A DNA stretch of 64,000 nucleotides, taken from the NCBI GenBank assembly GCA_002205125.1, contig NIOE01000020.1, forward strand, positions 1 to 64,000. Direction: 5' to 3'. Origin of the DNA: Roseateles noduli. GTDB taxonomy: Bacteria; Pseudomonadota; Gammaproteobacteria; Burkholderiales; Burkholderiaceae_C. The translations under genes were made by a program, and so were the position numbers. Below are positions 1 to 9,622 of the stretch, in pieces (within the stretch, counting starts at the first letter, position 1; the number at the start of each line of letters is the position of its first letter). The notes beneath the pieces were generated by a model. That model searched no databases and was not told the DNA's origin. It worked only from the letters and a program-made list of their open reading frames with translations.

Positions 1-408
1 CCCGATCCCGTGCCGGACCCGAAGCCCGAGCCGAAACCTGATCCCGTGCCGGACCCGCAGCCCGAGCCGAAACCCGATCCCGTGCCGGACCCGCAGCCCG
101 AGCCGAAGCCCGATCCCGTGCCGGACCCGAAGCCCGAGCCGAAGCCTGATCCCGTGCCGGACCCGAAGCCCGAGCCGAAACCCGATCCCGTGCCGGACCC
201 GCAGCCCGAGCCGAAGCCCGATCCCGTGCCGGACCCGAAGCCCGAGCCGAAACCTGATCCCGTGCCGGACCCGCAGCCCGAGCCGAAGCCCGATCCCGTG
301 CCGGACCCGCAGCCCGAGCCGAAACCTGATCCTGTGCCGGATCCGCAGCCCGAGCCGAAGCCCGATCCCGTGCCGGATCCGAAGCCCGAGCCGACGCCGC
401 CTCCTGTG
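1..408 (+). repeat. 36-bp coding tandem repeat (12 aa PDPxPEPKPDPV)
   Basis: Ten full 36-bp units run from position 13 to 372. A degenerate eleventh unit ends near 408, and a partial unit is cut by the window edge. Units differ mainly in an AAG/CAG (K/Q) codon and in third-position C/T changes. The number of units upstream is unknown. Confidence 0.9.
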
Positions 409-1794
409 GACACGCCGCCGGTCGCACCGACGGTCCATCTCCTGCACGACACCGGCGTGCCGGAAGACCGTGTCACGAGCGATGCGGGCGTCGAAGTCAC
501 CGGGCTGGCGCCCGGCGCAATCTGGACGTACAGCCTGGACGGCGTGCATTGGCGCCAGGGCACGGGCACCGCGATCGCGGCGTCGGAGTTCGGCGGAGAC
601 GGCGACAAGGTCGTCTGGGTGATGCAGACCGATGCGGCGGGCCACACCAGCACCACGGCCGAGCTGAAGTTCACGCTGGACACATCGGCGGCGGCGCCCA
701 CGGCGACCCTGCACAGCGCCGCCCGCGACAACTTTCCGGCCCACGACGCGAGCGGCGCAGACTTCTACGGCGCCAACCTCGTCAACGCGCACACCTGGCT
801 TCAGCTGGATCTCGAACCTGGAGCGAACTGGACCTACCGCATCGACGGCAGCCAGGACGAACTGACGGGCCAGGGCGCCCGCCTCGATCTGGCGGGCCTG
901 AGCGACGGCCCGCATCAGATCCGGATCCATCAGGTGGACGTCGCCGGCAACACCAGCGTCGACAGCGTGCTCGAACTCACGATGGAGAACACCGCGCCGG
1001 TGGTCGAGGGGCACTTCGGGCTCGTCAACACGGCGTCGTCGTCAGCCGCCCCGAACTGGGTGAACCACCTGACGATGCAGACCGACGAGGTCGCGCAGAT
1101 CGTCCTGGTGCCGGTCGGGATCGCCAACGACGGGACGGCCCAGAGCTACCTCGAGAACGGGCGCGCCAGCGCCACCTGGGTCAAGCCCGACGGCACGAAC
1201 AACTTCGTCTGGTCCAGGGACCCCGACGGCATGTCCGTGGTGCTGGCGATCGACCAGGCCGGCAATGCGTCCTTCGCGTCGCTGAGCGCGTCGACGACGC
1301 CGGACGGGCTCTCCGTCCACACGATCGAGACACGGGCCACGATGTCGAACCCTCCCGTCCATATCGCCGCTTCGGCGCTCGACGACCGGACCGGCACGTG
1401 GAAGGCGACGGCGGGGGAGAACGAGACGGACCACCTGTTCGGCACCTCGCAGGCCGATCATTTCGTCTGGAACATTGTGTCCAACAGCGGGTATTCGAAC
1501 AGTCAGGTCGACTGGATCCATGGCTACGACCAGCAGCAGGGCGATGTCATCGACATCAACGATGCCGCATTCAAGACGCTGAACGCCAGCGTGGCCACGG
1601 ATGTCGCCCAGTACTTCCGCAAGGAGACCCTGGCGGACGGCACGGTCTCGCTCTGGATCGACAAGGACGGACTGGGGCAGACCTATCGGACCGGGGACCG
1701 CGCCACCAACTTCGATCAGCAGATCCTGGTCACCGCCACACACGGCACCGACCTGACGATCCATCTGGCGAATGGCGGAACAGTCGTCCTCTGA
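1..1794 (+). CDS. Repeat-rich secreted surface protein, 3' part
   Basis: The reading frame is open at the left window edge, so the N terminus lies outside; 597 codons are visible. The first ~130 residues are a 12-residue Pro/Asp/Glu/Lys repeat (PDPKPEPKPDPV, with K or Q at position 4), probably an extended stalk or spacer. Ig-like segments follow, marked by WTYSLDGVHWRQG and WTYRIDG (~residues 175-290). The last ~120 residues, from GTSQADHFVWN onward, are Asp/Gly-rich and resemble C-terminal targeting domains of type I secreted giant adhesins. There is no cysteine in the visible part, as expected for such proteins. The secretion route is inferred from this resemblance; no secretion genes are in the window. 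The function could be adhesion or biofilm matrix. Confidence 0.7.
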   Translation, partial: PDPVPDPKPEPKPDPVPDPQPEPKPDPVPDPQPEPKPDPVPDPKPEPKPDPVPDPKPEPKPDPVPDPQPEPKPDPVPDPKPEPKPDPVPDPQPEPKPDPVPDPQPEPKPDPVPDPQPEPKPDPVPDPKPEPTPPPVDTPPVAPTVHLLHDTGVPEDRVTSDAGVEVTGLAPGAIWTYSLDGVHWRQGTGTAIAASEFGGDGDKVVWVMQTDAAGHTSTTAELKFTLDTSAAAPTATLHSAARDNFPAHDASGADFYGANLVNAHTWLQLDLEPGANWTYRIDGSQDELTGQGARLDLAGLSDGPHQIRIHQVDVAGNTSVDSVLELTMENTAPVVEGHFGLVNTASSSAAPNWVNHLTMQTDEVAQIVLVPVGIANDGTAQSYLENGRASATWVKPDGTNNFVWSRDPDGMSVVLAIDQAGNASFASLSASTTPDGLSVHTIETRATMSNPPVHIAASALDDRTGTWKATAGENETDHLFGTSQADHFVWNIVSNSGYSNSQVDWIHGYDQQQGDVIDINDAAFKTLNASVATDVAQYFRKETLADGTVSLWIDKDGLGQTYRTGDRATNFDQQILVTATHGTDLTIHLANGGTVVL

Positions 1795-1836
1795 CGCTGG
1801 CGGCGGGCCCGCGCCGGACCGTTCGCCCGCCGCGCG

Positions 1837-2691
1837 TCACATCGCCCGGAACAGATGCCCGTACATGCGGCTCACCGCCAGCTTCTCCGGCCGGCGGCGC
1901 AGCCGCAGGGTGAGCTTGCCGGTGTCGTCGCGCTGGACGCGCTCGATCGCGTCCACGTGCACGATGTGGCCGCGGTGCACCTGCCAGAAGCGGTCCGCGT
2001 CGAGCTGCGGGAGCAGCTCGCGCAGCGAGATGCGCACCAGGTACTCCTGGTCCGCGGTCATCACGCGGACGTACTTGTCCGCGGCCTCCAGGTAGACGAC
2101 GTCGTCCACCGGCACCAGCACGATGGACTCGCCGACGCCGACCTGCAGATGGCGCAGCGGTCCGGCCGCTCCGGCGGCGGATGCGGAAGGCGCGCCGGCC
2201 GCGCCGGCCGCGACAGGCGTGCCGACGCCCAGCAGACCGCGCAGTTGCTCGATCGCCGATTCCAGGGCCGCCGGCGGCTGCTGCCGCTGCGCGAGCGCGG
2301 CCTTCAAGCGCGAGACCGTCTGCGCGAGCCGCTCGCGCTGCACGGGCTTGAGGACGTAGTCCACTGCCGCCCGGTCGAAGGCCTGCAGCGCGAACTGGTC
2401 GTAGGCGGTCACGAAGACCAGCAACGGGAACGGCGAACCGTCGGTGGCCCCGTCATCCCCGGCGGTGTCCCAGTCGTCGGCCAGTTGGGCCGCCGCTTCC
2501 AGCCCGGTCATGCCGGGCATGCGGATGTCGAAGAAGCAGACCTCGGGTCGGTGTCGCAGGGCCAGGGACACGGCCTCCTCGCCGTGCGCGGCCATGGCGA
2601 CCACGTCGAGCTCGGGCCAGAGCGCCTTCAGTTCCTGGCGCAGGTGCGCGGCCAGCAGTTCTTCGTCTTCGGCGATCAGGGCGGTGGGCAT
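1837..2691 (-). CDS. LytTR-family response regulator
   Basis: A 284-residue two-component regulator of the LytR/AlgR type. The N-terminal receiver domain (~1-120) has the acidic pair near residue 9 (AEDEE) and the phospho-acceptor Asp55 in CFFDIRMPG. A Gln/Ala/Gly-rich linker follows, then a C-terminal LytTR DNA-binding domain (~185-284: VYLEAADKYVRV, FWQVHRGHIV). The start is ATG 2691 because a GGAGGA ribosome site lies just upstream; an in-frame TTG at 2706 lies ahead of that site. It lies 30 nt downstream of its presumed kinase partner and is probably co-transcribed with it. Target genes are not visible. Confidence 0.9.
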   Translation of the reverse strand: MPTALIAEDEELLAAHLRQELKALWPELDVVAMAAHGEEAVSLALRHRPEVCFFDIRMPGMTGLEAAAQLADDWDTAGDDGATDGSPFPLLVFVTAYDQFALQAFDRAAVDYVLKPVQRERLAQTVSRLKAALAQRQQPPAALESAIEQLRGLLGVGTPVAAGAAGAPSASAAGAAGPLRHLQVGVGESIVLVPVDDVVYLEAADKYVRVMTADQEYLVRISLRELLPQLDADRFWQVHRGHIVHVDAIERVQRDDTGKLTLRLRRRPEKLAVSRMYGHLFRAM

Positions 2692-2721
2692 GGATGACTC
2701 CTCCAAGGGGTTCGGATCGAT

Positions 2722-3873
2722 TCAGCGCGTGGCGCAGGACACGGGGCCAGGTGTTGACGCCGACGCCGTCGAGGGCAGGGGCATGCGGATCCTCGCCCGC
2801 GTGCCGCCGGCCGCCGGGCGGGACAGGTCCAGGCGCGACAGCTCCAGCCGCGCCTGAGGGCCGCAGGCGACGGCCAGCCGGTCGCGGACCTGCACCGTGC
2901 CGAAGCCGCTCTCCGGCGAGCGCGCCGCCTCGGGGTCGAAACCGGCGCCGTCGTCCTCGACGTCGAGCAACAGCTGCCCCTCGACCTCCGCCGCCCGCAC
3001 CCTCAGCGTGCCGCCGCCCACGTGCGGCTCCAGGCCGTGCTTGATGGCGTTTTCCACCAGCGGCTGCAGCAGCAGCGGTGGCACGGGCAGCTCGCGCAGG
3101 GCGTCAGGCAGGTCGAATTCGAAGCGCAGCCGCGATCCCATCCGCACCTGCATCAGCGCCAGGTAGTCGGCGATGCGGGCGAATTCGTCCTTGAGCGGAT
3201 GGCGCTCGGCGCGGGACGCCGACAGCGTCGCGCGCAGGAAGGCGATCAGGTGGTCCAGCATCGCCTGCGCCCGGTCGGCGTCCATGCCGATCAGCACCCG
3301 CAGGTTGGCCAGCGTGTTGAACAGCATGTGCGGTTCAAGCTGCGATTCGAGCAGCCGCAGCTGGGTCTCGGCGGCCTGACGGCGCAGCGTTTCCGCGCGG
3401 GCTTCGGCGGCGGCGATGCGGTGGCGCGACAGGAAGAACAGCGTCGCGCCGAAGCCGGGGATCAGCGCGATCACCATCACGCTGAGCACGCGGCGCAGCG
3501 GGCTGGAGAGCAGGCTCTTCTCCTGCAGGCCGGTCACCATGTTGGCGATCTCCACGCCCAGGCTGTAGCCGACCAGGGTGCCCAGCAGCAGGCACAGCAC
3601 CATCAGCGGCCAGCCCGGCCAGTCGAAGGGCTCGGCCGGGGCGCGGCCGAGGCGGCTGAGCAGCCGCCAGCGGATCCAGCCCAGGCCGTAGCGCAGCAGG
3701 TTGATGCTGGCGGCGCAGCACAGCGAGATGAAGAAGCAGTAGATCAGCGTCGGTCCCAGCGGCTGGTTGAAGATGGCCACCAGCGACAGGGAGATGACCA
3801 GGGTCAGCGTCAGGACGATGAGCACGTGCCGGACGATCCAGCGCACGGGCGGGGAGAGGGGCAGGGGGCTCAT
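2722..3873 (-). CDS. LytS/YehU-type sensor histidine kinase
   Basis: A 383-residue membrane kinase. Several hydrophobic segments fill residues ~10-160. They are followed by a short coiled coil and the His_kinase module, whose phospho-acceptor His lies in LEPHMLFNTLANL (~residue 181), and a HATPase_c domain with LLQPLVENAIKHG (N box) and DDGAGFDP (G box). There is no obvious periplasmic ligand domain, so the membrane part itself or a partner may sense the signal. The gene starts 22 nt after the upstream membrane-protein gene and is followed 30 nt later by the LytTR regulator, so the three probably form one operon. Confidence 0.9.
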   Translation of the reverse strand: MSPLPLSPPVRWIVRHVLIVLTLTLVISLSLVAIFNQPLGPTLIYCFFISLCCAASINLLRYGLGWIRWRLLSRLGRAPAEPFDWPGWPLMVLCLLLGTLVGYSLGVEIANMVTGLQEKSLLSSPLRRVLSVMVIALIPGFGATLFFLSRHRIAAAEARAETLRRQAAETQLRLLESQLEPHMLFNTLANLRVLIGMDADRAQAMLDHLIAFLRATLSASRAERHPLKDEFARIADYLALMQVRMGSRLRFEFDLPDALRELPVPPLLLQPLVENAIKHGLEPHVGGGTLRVRAAEVEGQLLLDVEDDGAGFDPEAARSPESGFGTVQVRDRLAVACGPQARLELSRLDLSRPAAGGTRARIRMPLPSTASASTPGPVSCATR

Positions 3874-3895
3874 GGGGGAGGAGTGTCGCGCAGGC

Positions 3896-4414
3896 TCAGG
3901 CGGCGACGGCGGCGGACGTCTGCGGGCGATGGGAGAGGATGTTGAGCGCCCGGCCCAGGAAGGCGCCGCTGAACAGGCCGAAGACGGCGCTGAAGGCGAG
4001 TGCGTAGGCGGTGTTGTGGGCGTAGTCGGGGTGCAGGGCCAGGCTCATGCCCGAGGCGAACTTCAGGACGAAGATGCCGGCCATGAGCGCCATCGGCACC
4101 CAGCTGCCGGGGACGATGAAGCGGCGGGTGTCGGCGTCGTAGCGCACGTTGCCGGGCCAGCGCAGGGCGCGTAGCGTCAGCACGCCGGCGACGAGGCCCG
4201 CCAGCCAGGCCAGGCCGGCGAGACCGTCCAGGCCGAAGCTCTTCTCCACGCCCCAGGCGCCGAACACCAGCCACAGCACGGGCAGCACGATCAGGCGCTT
4301 GGCGCGCATGGCGGTGCTGCGGGTCTGCCTGAGGCCGAAGTACAGGATCATCGCCAGGATCGCCCAGACGAAGCCGGGGATGTGGGACAGGATCTGGATC
4401 GGGGTGGGGTGCAT
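3896..4414 (-). CDS. Small polytopic membrane protein (unknown function)
   Basis: A 172-residue protein with about four or five hydrophobic helices (for example FVWAILAMILYFGL near the N terminus and LIVLPVLWLVFGAWG). It resembles a conserved but uncharacterised family of bacterial inner-membrane proteins beginning MHPTPIQIL; I could not confirm a family number. The ATG at 4414 has a CGGAG site upstream; frame extensions further 5' are GC-rich read-through. It is the first gene of the operon with the LytS kinase and LytTR regulator, so it may take part in sensing or be a co-regulated envelope protein. This link is inference. Confidence 0.75.
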   Translation of the reverse strand: MHPTPIQILSHIPGFVWAILAMILYFGLRQTRSTAMRAKRLIVLPVLWLVFGAWGVEKSFGLDGLAGLAWLAGLVAGVLTLRALRWPGNVRYDADTRRFIVPGSWVPMALMAGIFVLKFASGMSLALHPDYAHNTAYALAFSAVFGLFSGAFLGRALNILSHRPQTSAAVAA

Positions 4415-4541
4415 GGCGGGCTCCGTGAGGTGGTGCGTTGTCGATGGGCTCGACTGTCGCGGCGCCCGCCGGGGCCGGCCATGGGATTGCGATGAGACGC
4501 ACGGTTCCGGCGCGAACGGCGGCCGGACGGCGTGAAGCGCT

Positions 4542-6938
4542 TCAGTAGAAGTACGGCGACCGCTTGGCCCATTCAGACTTCGGGTACAGCCGGTGCAGCG
4601 TCTGGAACATGGCCTTGGACTGGGCGCTGTTGTCCTTGTCCACGCAGCCGCCCTTGGTCGACTGGATGCCGACGTACAGCAGCCAGGGCAGGTCCGCCGG
4701 CCGGTCGGGGCGCCTGCTCTCGGCCAGCACCCATGTCGCATAAGCGCCCGTCGCGCTGCCGACCGTGCGCAGCGCGGCGCGTTCCCGCTCCACGGCCCCG
4801 GGAGCCGGCCAGCCGGTCCCGGCGCCGGGCACCGGATCCGGCTCGGGGCCGGCCGCCGGATCGCTCCCGCCGCCCGACGTGTCCAGCCGGCACCACATGC
4901 CGGCCGCGGCGTCCTGCGGGTCGGAGGCGGTGAGGTCGGCGGCGACGTCTGCCGAGCCCGAGCCGTCGCTCAAGGCCGCCGACAGCCGCGGCCGGGTCAC
5001 CGATGCGCGCCACAGCGCACCCCGACGCTGCGCGTCCGTCGTCGCGCGGAGATAGGCCCCGGTCAAGGCCTCGCCGTCCGCGCGCGGCAGCAGCGTCGCC
5101 AGCGTCGACGCCGCGCTGCGGGCGAGATCCGCACGGCCCAGCAGGTCCGCGCGCCACCACAGCCCGAAGGCCACCTGCGCCCTGACCGACGGCGTCACGG
5201 CCGTCGACTCGGCGGCCGCCTTCCATTCGTCCAGCGTGAACCGCCGCACCAGCACCTCCGCGCCGTCGAAGGCCAGGGCACGTCGCTTCGGCGGCGGGAA
5301 ATCGTAGGGATAGGGCACCTCGCCCGCGTTGAAGCGGGACCAGGCGCCGTACTCGCGACTCAGCCAGGGCAAGGCATCGACCGGCGTCACCGCGAGCTTC
5401 AGGGCCTGCGCCGCGATCAGGTTGCGCGCCGTCGTCGACGGTCCGCCCGGAGCCGCCGTCAAGGCGGCCAGCTGGGTGCGGGCGCGATCGAACTCACCGG
5501 CTTCGCGCAGCAGGCGGACCTGCTCCAGGCGCACCGTCATCCAGCCCGGATGGGTGGTTGGCACGCGATCGGCGGCGGTCTGGATCGCTTTCCAGGTCGC
5601 TGCCTCCTTGACCAGCCTGGCACCGTCGGCACAGGCCATGGCCGGGATCAGCCACAGCACGCTCTCGGGCTTCGCCTTCCAGCGAGCCGCCTGTGCGGGC
5701 ACCGCCGGCGCGGTTGTCGCGGTGGATGACGCGGTGGATGACGCGCCGCATGCCTTGTACGTGCGGATCCAGTCCATCACCGGCAACGCGTCCAGCTTGG
5801 CGACCCGTGCGCTGCGCACGTCCTCCCGGCCGCCGTCCAGCCAGTGATCGGCGATGCGCGCCCAGTCCGCCAGCGCCTGGGGCGCCGGCGCCTTGTCCAG
5901 CGTCGCCAGCTCCTGGGTGAGCTGCGTGAAGCGCCGCTCCGGCTCGGTCAATGCGCGGACGAGGTTGAGCAGGTTCTCCGCCGCCTGCCGCTGCACGGCC
6001 CAGTCCGCGTGGGCGGCGATCTGCGCGGCCATCGGCTGCAGCCGGTCGAGCAGCGCGGGCGGGAGCCGCTGCGGGGCGCCGTCGTCGACGCCTTGCGTGG
6101 GCAGGGCCAGCGTGGCCTCGCGCACCAGCGTCCGCATCCGCGCAAGCGACGCCCAGGCCTGCCACGGGTGGCCGTCGTCGGCGGCGATCGCCGAGAAGCC
6201 GCTCCCGGCAGCCGCCCAGTCGCCGCGGTAGAAGGCAGACGCCGCGCGCTGGTACTGCCGCGCCTGACGCCAGGCGAGCGCCTCGTTCGCCGGCAGGTCC
6301 GTCAACGGCGGCGGCGCGGCGGGGGGCGTCTTCGGCGCGGGGAAGGCCCTGGCCGCGAGGTCGGGCGCGCATTGCGCGAAGACGAGGTCCTGACCGTCGA
6401 TCCAGGCGCGCAATCGGGCCGGTGTCGCGTCCGGACGCTGGCGGAGCCGGGCCAGCGTCTCCACCGCGAAGGCGTAGGCACCGTCGGGACAGTTCAGGAA
6501 CTCGACGTAGGAACGGGGGGAGGTCTCCTTCATCGTGGCCGGCCGCCAGCGCGGGGGCTCGGCGACGAGCTCCTTGCGCGCGGCCAGCCAGGCGGCCACC
6601 GGCGGATGGCGTTCGGGCTCCCAGGAGGACTGGGCCGCCCCCGCGTCGCAGCAGGCCTTGTCCAGCCACTCGCCGGCGATCGGCACCAGCGGGCGCTTCG
6701 CGTCCGCGCTGGCGATCGCGCGCCAGGCGGTGTAGAGCATCGGCCGCGAATAGGTCGGCAGCACCACGCCCAGCTGACCCTGAACGTAGCGGTCGAGCCG
6801 GATCTCGGTCCGGCTCTCCGCGACGAAGTCGTTGGCGTCGTCGAAGCCGCTGGCGCCGGCCGGGCCGGTGGTCGCGCCGGCGACCAGCAGCAGCGCGATC
6901 GCTGGCAGGCGGAGCCTGGGTCGGGTGGTCGTGGTCAT
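4542..6938 (-). CDS. Large exported protein of unknown function
   Basis: A 798-residue protein with a signal peptide (MTTTTRPRLRLPAIALLLVAGATTGPAGA). The rest is Ala/Arg-rich and probably helical, with repeated Trp/Ala helices (DLPANEALAWRQARQYQRAA, AAAGSGFSAIAADDG) that look like a TPR-type solenoid. Cysteines are scattered and could form disulfides. The start is ATG 6938 with a GGGAGAAG site upstream. It is 16 nt downstream of the DUF3142 gene and on the same strand, so the two are likely co-expressed and may work together in the periplasm. I do not recognise a catalytic motif. Confidence 0.75.
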   Translation of the reverse strand: MTTTTRPRLRLPAIALLLVAGATTGPAGASGFDDANDFVAESRTEIRLDRYVQGQLGVVLPTYSRPMLYTAWRAIASADAKRPLVPIAGEWLDKACCDAGAAQSSWEPERHPPVAAWLAARKELVAEPPRWRPATMKETSPRSYVEFLNCPDGAYAFAVETLARLRQRPDATPARLRAWIDGQDLVFAQCAPDLAARAFPAPKTPPAAPPPLTDLPANEALAWRQARQYQRAASAFYRGDWAAAGSGFSAIAADDGHPWQAWASLARMRTLVREATLALPTQGVDDGAPQRLPPALLDRLQPMAAQIAAHADWAVQRQAAENLLNLVRALTEPERRFTQLTQELATLDKAPAPQALADWARIADHWLDGGREDVRSARVAKLDALPVMDWIRTYKACGASSTASSTATTAPAVPAQAARWKAKPESVLWLIPAMACADGARLVKEAATWKAIQTAADRVPTTHPGWMTVRLEQVRLLREAGEFDRARTQLAALTAAPGGPSTTARNLIAAQALKLAVTPVDALPWLSREYGAWSRFNAGEVPYPYDFPPPKRRALAFDGAEVLVRRFTLDEWKAAAESTAVTPSVRAQVAFGLWWRADLLGRADLARSAASTLATLLPRADGEALTGAYLRATTDAQRRGALWRASVTRPRLSAALSDGSGSADVAADLTASDPQDAAAGMWCRLDTSGGGSDPAAGPEPDPVPGAGTGWPAPGAVERERAALRTVGSATGAYATWVLAESRRPDRPADLPWLLYVGIQSTKGGCVDKDNSAQSKAMFQTLHRLYPKSEWAKRSPYFY

Positions 6939-6954
6939 GGAGGCTTCTCCCTCT

Positions 6955-7944
6955 TCAGCGTGATGGCGTTGCAGGTGTTGCAGGCGTTGTCGGGCTGGCG
7001 GCTGTGAAGGCGCCTGTGGTGGTCGGCCTGGGCGCGGCCGGGGACGCCGCGGCGTCACCCCAGATGCGCGTCTCCCATTCGGACGGCCAGCGGGTCGTCT
7101 TGCCGCGCGCCAGGTTGAACCAGTAGCGCCTGGTCCAGCGTCGTTGCCAGTCCGCCGGCGGCGTGTCCTGCGGCGAGAAGCCTGCGGCCTCGTTGCGGCA
7201 ACGCGGGTGGAGCGCGTCCGCGCCTGCGGCGAGTTCCCGCTGCCAGCGGGCCGTGTCCCGTCCCAGGCGGAAGAACATCGGCACGACCTCGTCCGCGGCG
7301 ATCGGTGAAATCCAGGCGCTGCTGCGGCATTGCCAGGCCAGCAGCGTCACCGACAGGCGCATCGACGCCGGCAGCGCCGCGCGCAGCCGGCGCACCAGCG
7401 CGTGGTAGCTGTCGCGCTGCGAGGGCACGGCCTCGAAGTCGAGCTGAACCCAGCCGCTCGTCGATCGGGCGGCCGCATCCAGCACGCGCTGGACGATGGC
7501 GGCGGTCTGGCGCTCCGTGAGCGCGCGTCCCGGCGACGCCCCCGCGCCTGCGCCGTCGTACAGCTCGCCCGCGGGGATCGGCCGTCTGCCTGTCGGCAGC
7601 GGGTCCACATGAACGACCGGCGTCACCGGGCGGCCGCCCGGCGGGGGCAGGCCTTGCCGTCGCGGTTGCTCCTCGATCCCGTCCGGCGTCAGCCGCATCT
7701 GCGTGACGGTGACGGCCCAGGCGGTGGCGTTCGGCGGCGGCATGTGATGGTCCCAGACCCAGGCGATGTCCGACGGACCGGGGTCAGGTGTTGCGGACAG
7801 GGCGGTCGTGACAGGCCTGGCGACCGGGACGGCGGGCAGCGCGGAGGCCCTCGCGGGTTCGCGAGCCCAGGCGGCGCCCGGCGCCGTCAGTTCAACGACG
7901 GCGCTTAGTACCGCCGCCGCCCAGCAGGCTGCCCAGCACGCCAC
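6955..7944 (-). CDS. DUF3142 domain protein, exported
   Basis: A 329-residue protein starting at GTG 7944 with a signal-like stretch ([20 protein letters not shown]). It has the features of DUF3142: an N-terminal IAWVWDHHM, a central [17 protein letters not shown] and the signature [18 protein letters not shown]. The Asp/Glu in QLDFEAVPS resembles active-site positions of glycosidase-like TIM barrels, but no activity is established. Its first ~17 codons overlap the end of the HerA-like gene in another frame, so a later start is possible. It is followed 16 nt later by the large exported protein. The last ~40 residues are a low-complexity Thr/Ala/Pro tail. Confidence 0.8.
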   Translation of the reverse strand: MACWAACWAAAVLSAVVELTAPGAAWAREPARASALPAVPVARPVTTALSATPDPGPSDIAWVWDHHMPPPNATAWAVTVTQMRLTPDGIEEQPRRQGLPPPGGRPVTPVVHVDPLPTGRRPIPAGELYDGAGAGASPGRALTERQTAAIVQRVLDAAARSTSGWVQLDFEAVPSQRDSYHALVRRLRAALPASMRLSVTLLAWQCRSSAWISPIAADEVVPMFFRLGRDTARWQRELAAGADALHPRCRNEAAGFSPQDTPPADWQRRWTRRYWFNLARGKTTRWPSEWETRIWGDAAASPAAPRPTTTGAFTAASPTTPATPATPSR

Positions 7945-9517
7945 GGACGATCTCCCGACCCACCGACGAACCGATGCTGCGCAGCGCCGACTTGGCCGCC
8001 GTCTCCGCCAGCCCCTCGTGACGCCCGCCGCGCGGGCCGGTGCTGCCGAACAGCACGTCCTTCAAGCCGCCGAGCAGGCCGCCGCCGTCGTCCTGTGCGG
8101 GCGCCGGGGCGGGCGCGCCGCCGCGACCGGTGGTCGGCGCGCGGCGGAAAGCCTGGTCCGCCTCGTCGGCGATCGATCCCGCGCCAGCGCCGCCGCGCGG
8201 CGATCCGGCCTGCGAGGGCTGCGGTGCGGCGTCGGCCGTCGTGGACGCCCGGCCGGTCAGCTTCTCGTACGCCGATTCGCGGTCGATGTGCTTCTCATAG
8301 ACCCCGGCGACCAGCGAGCCGCTGATCAGCGCCTTGCGCTGCTCCGGCGTGATCGGCCCGATCTGGCTGCCCGGCGGGAGCACGAACACGCGCTCCGTGA
8401 TGGCGGGCCGGCCCTTCTCGTCGAGCAGGCTGATCAGCGCCTCGCCGACGCCCAGCTCGGTGATCGCCATCGCGATGTCCAGCCCCGGCTTCGGACGCAT
8501 CGTGTCCGCCGCGGCCTTGACGGCCTTCTGGTCCCGCGGTGTGAACGCCCGCAACGCATGTTGCACCCGGTTGCCGAGCTGCCCCAGCACCGTGTCCGGG
8601 ATGTCCAGCGGGTTCTGCGTCACGAAGTAGACGCCCACGCCCTTGGAGCGCACCAGCCGCACCACGAGCTCGATCCGTTCCACCAGCGCCGCCGGCGCAT
8701 CCTTGAACAGCAGATGCGCCTCGTCGAAGAAGAACACCAGCTTGGGCTTGTCCAGGTCGCCGACCTCGGGCAGCGCCTCGAACAGCTCCGACAGCATCCA
8801 CAGCAGGAAGGTCGCGTACAGCCGCGGCGCGGCCATCAGCTTGTCCGCCGCCAGGATGTTGATGACACCCAGACCATCCGACGTCTGCATGAAGTCGTGG
8901 ATGTCGAGCATCGGCTCGCCGAAGAACTTGTCGCCGCCCTGCGCCTCGATCTGCAGCAGCCCGCGCTGGATCGCGCCCACGCTGGCGGCCGAGACGTTGC
9001 CGTACTGGGTCGTGAACTCGCTGGCGTTGTCGCCGACGTGCTGCAGCATCGCCCGCAGGTCCTTCAGGTCCAGCAGCGCCAGGCCGTGGTCGTCGGCGAT
9101 CTTGAAGACCATCTGCAGCACGCCGCCCTGGGTCTCGTTGAGCCCCAGCATCCGCGACAGCAGCAGCGGCCCCATGTCGGAGACCGTCGCGCGCACCGGA
9201 TGGCCCTGTTCGCCGAACACGTCCCAGAGCGTCGTCGGGCAGGCGATGGCCACCGGCGGCTCGAAGCCGCGTTCCTTCAGCACCGCCAGCAGCTTGGTCG
9301 AAGGCGCGCCGGCCTGCGAGATGCCGGTCAGGTCGCCCTTGACGTCCGCCATGAACACCGGCACGCCCATCTGGCTGAACGATTCGGCCAGCTTTTGCAG
9401 ACTGATGGTCTTGCCCGTGCCGGTGGCGCCGGTGATCAGTCCGTGGCGGTTGGCCAGTGCCGGCAACAGCTGGCACTCGATGTCGCCGTGGCGGGCCAGC
9501 AGGATCGGGTCGGCCAT
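7892..9517 (-). CDS. HerA-like ATPase (DUF853/YjgR type)
   Basis: A 541-residue P-loop ATPase. It has Walker [19 protein letters not shown] near residue 30, Walker [16 protein letters not shown] (~residues 255-270) and the family sequences [20 protein letters not shown] and [16 protein letters not shown]. This matches the YjgR/DUF853 branch of HerA-FtsK-like hexameric ATPases, whose in vivo role is not settled. The C-terminal ~130 residues are Gly/Ala/Asp-rich, ending in GGGGTKRRR. The start is ATG 9517 after a GGAG site. It is divergent from yebC, with 105 bp between the start codons, and heads the minus-strand operon with the DUF3142 gene. Confidence 0.88.
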   Translation of the reverse strand: MADPILLARHGDIECQLLPALANRHGLITGATGTGKTISLQKLAESFSQMGVPVFMADVKGDLTGISQAGAPSTKLLAVLKERGFEPPVAIACPTTLWDVFGEQGHPVRATVSDMGPLLLSRMLGLNETQGGVLQMVFKIADDHGLALLDLKDLRAMLQHVGDNASEFTTQYGNVSAASVGAIQRGLLQIEAQGGDKFFGEPMLDIHDFMQTSDGLGVINILAADKLMAAPRLYATFLLWMLSELFEALPEVGDLDKPKLVFFFDEAHLLFKDAPAALVERIELVVRLVRSKGVGVYFVTQNPLDIPDTVLGQLGNRVQHALRAFTPRDQKAVKAAADTMRPKPGLDIAMAITELGVGEALISLLDEKGRPAITERVFVLPPGSQIGPITPEQRKALISGSLVAGVYEKHIDRESAYEKLTGRASTTADAAPQPSQAGSPRGGAGAGSIADEADQAFRRAPTTGRGGAPAPAPAQDDGGGLLGGLKDVLFGSTGPRGGRHEGLAETAAKSALRSIGSSVGREIVRGVLGSLLGGGGTKRRR

Positions 9518-9622
9518 GCGGAAGTCTCCAGAGGCAAAAAAGCTAAAATCGCAGTCTAACGAAGCAACCACCGCGCCGCCCCGGAGAATTTCTTCCGGGC
9601 CGCGTCACAGGAGAACGAGGAC

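Noticed and set aside
1-408. CRISPR-like repeat array
   Set aside because: Units are adjoining 36-bp coding repeats without unique spacers and stay in one reading frame.
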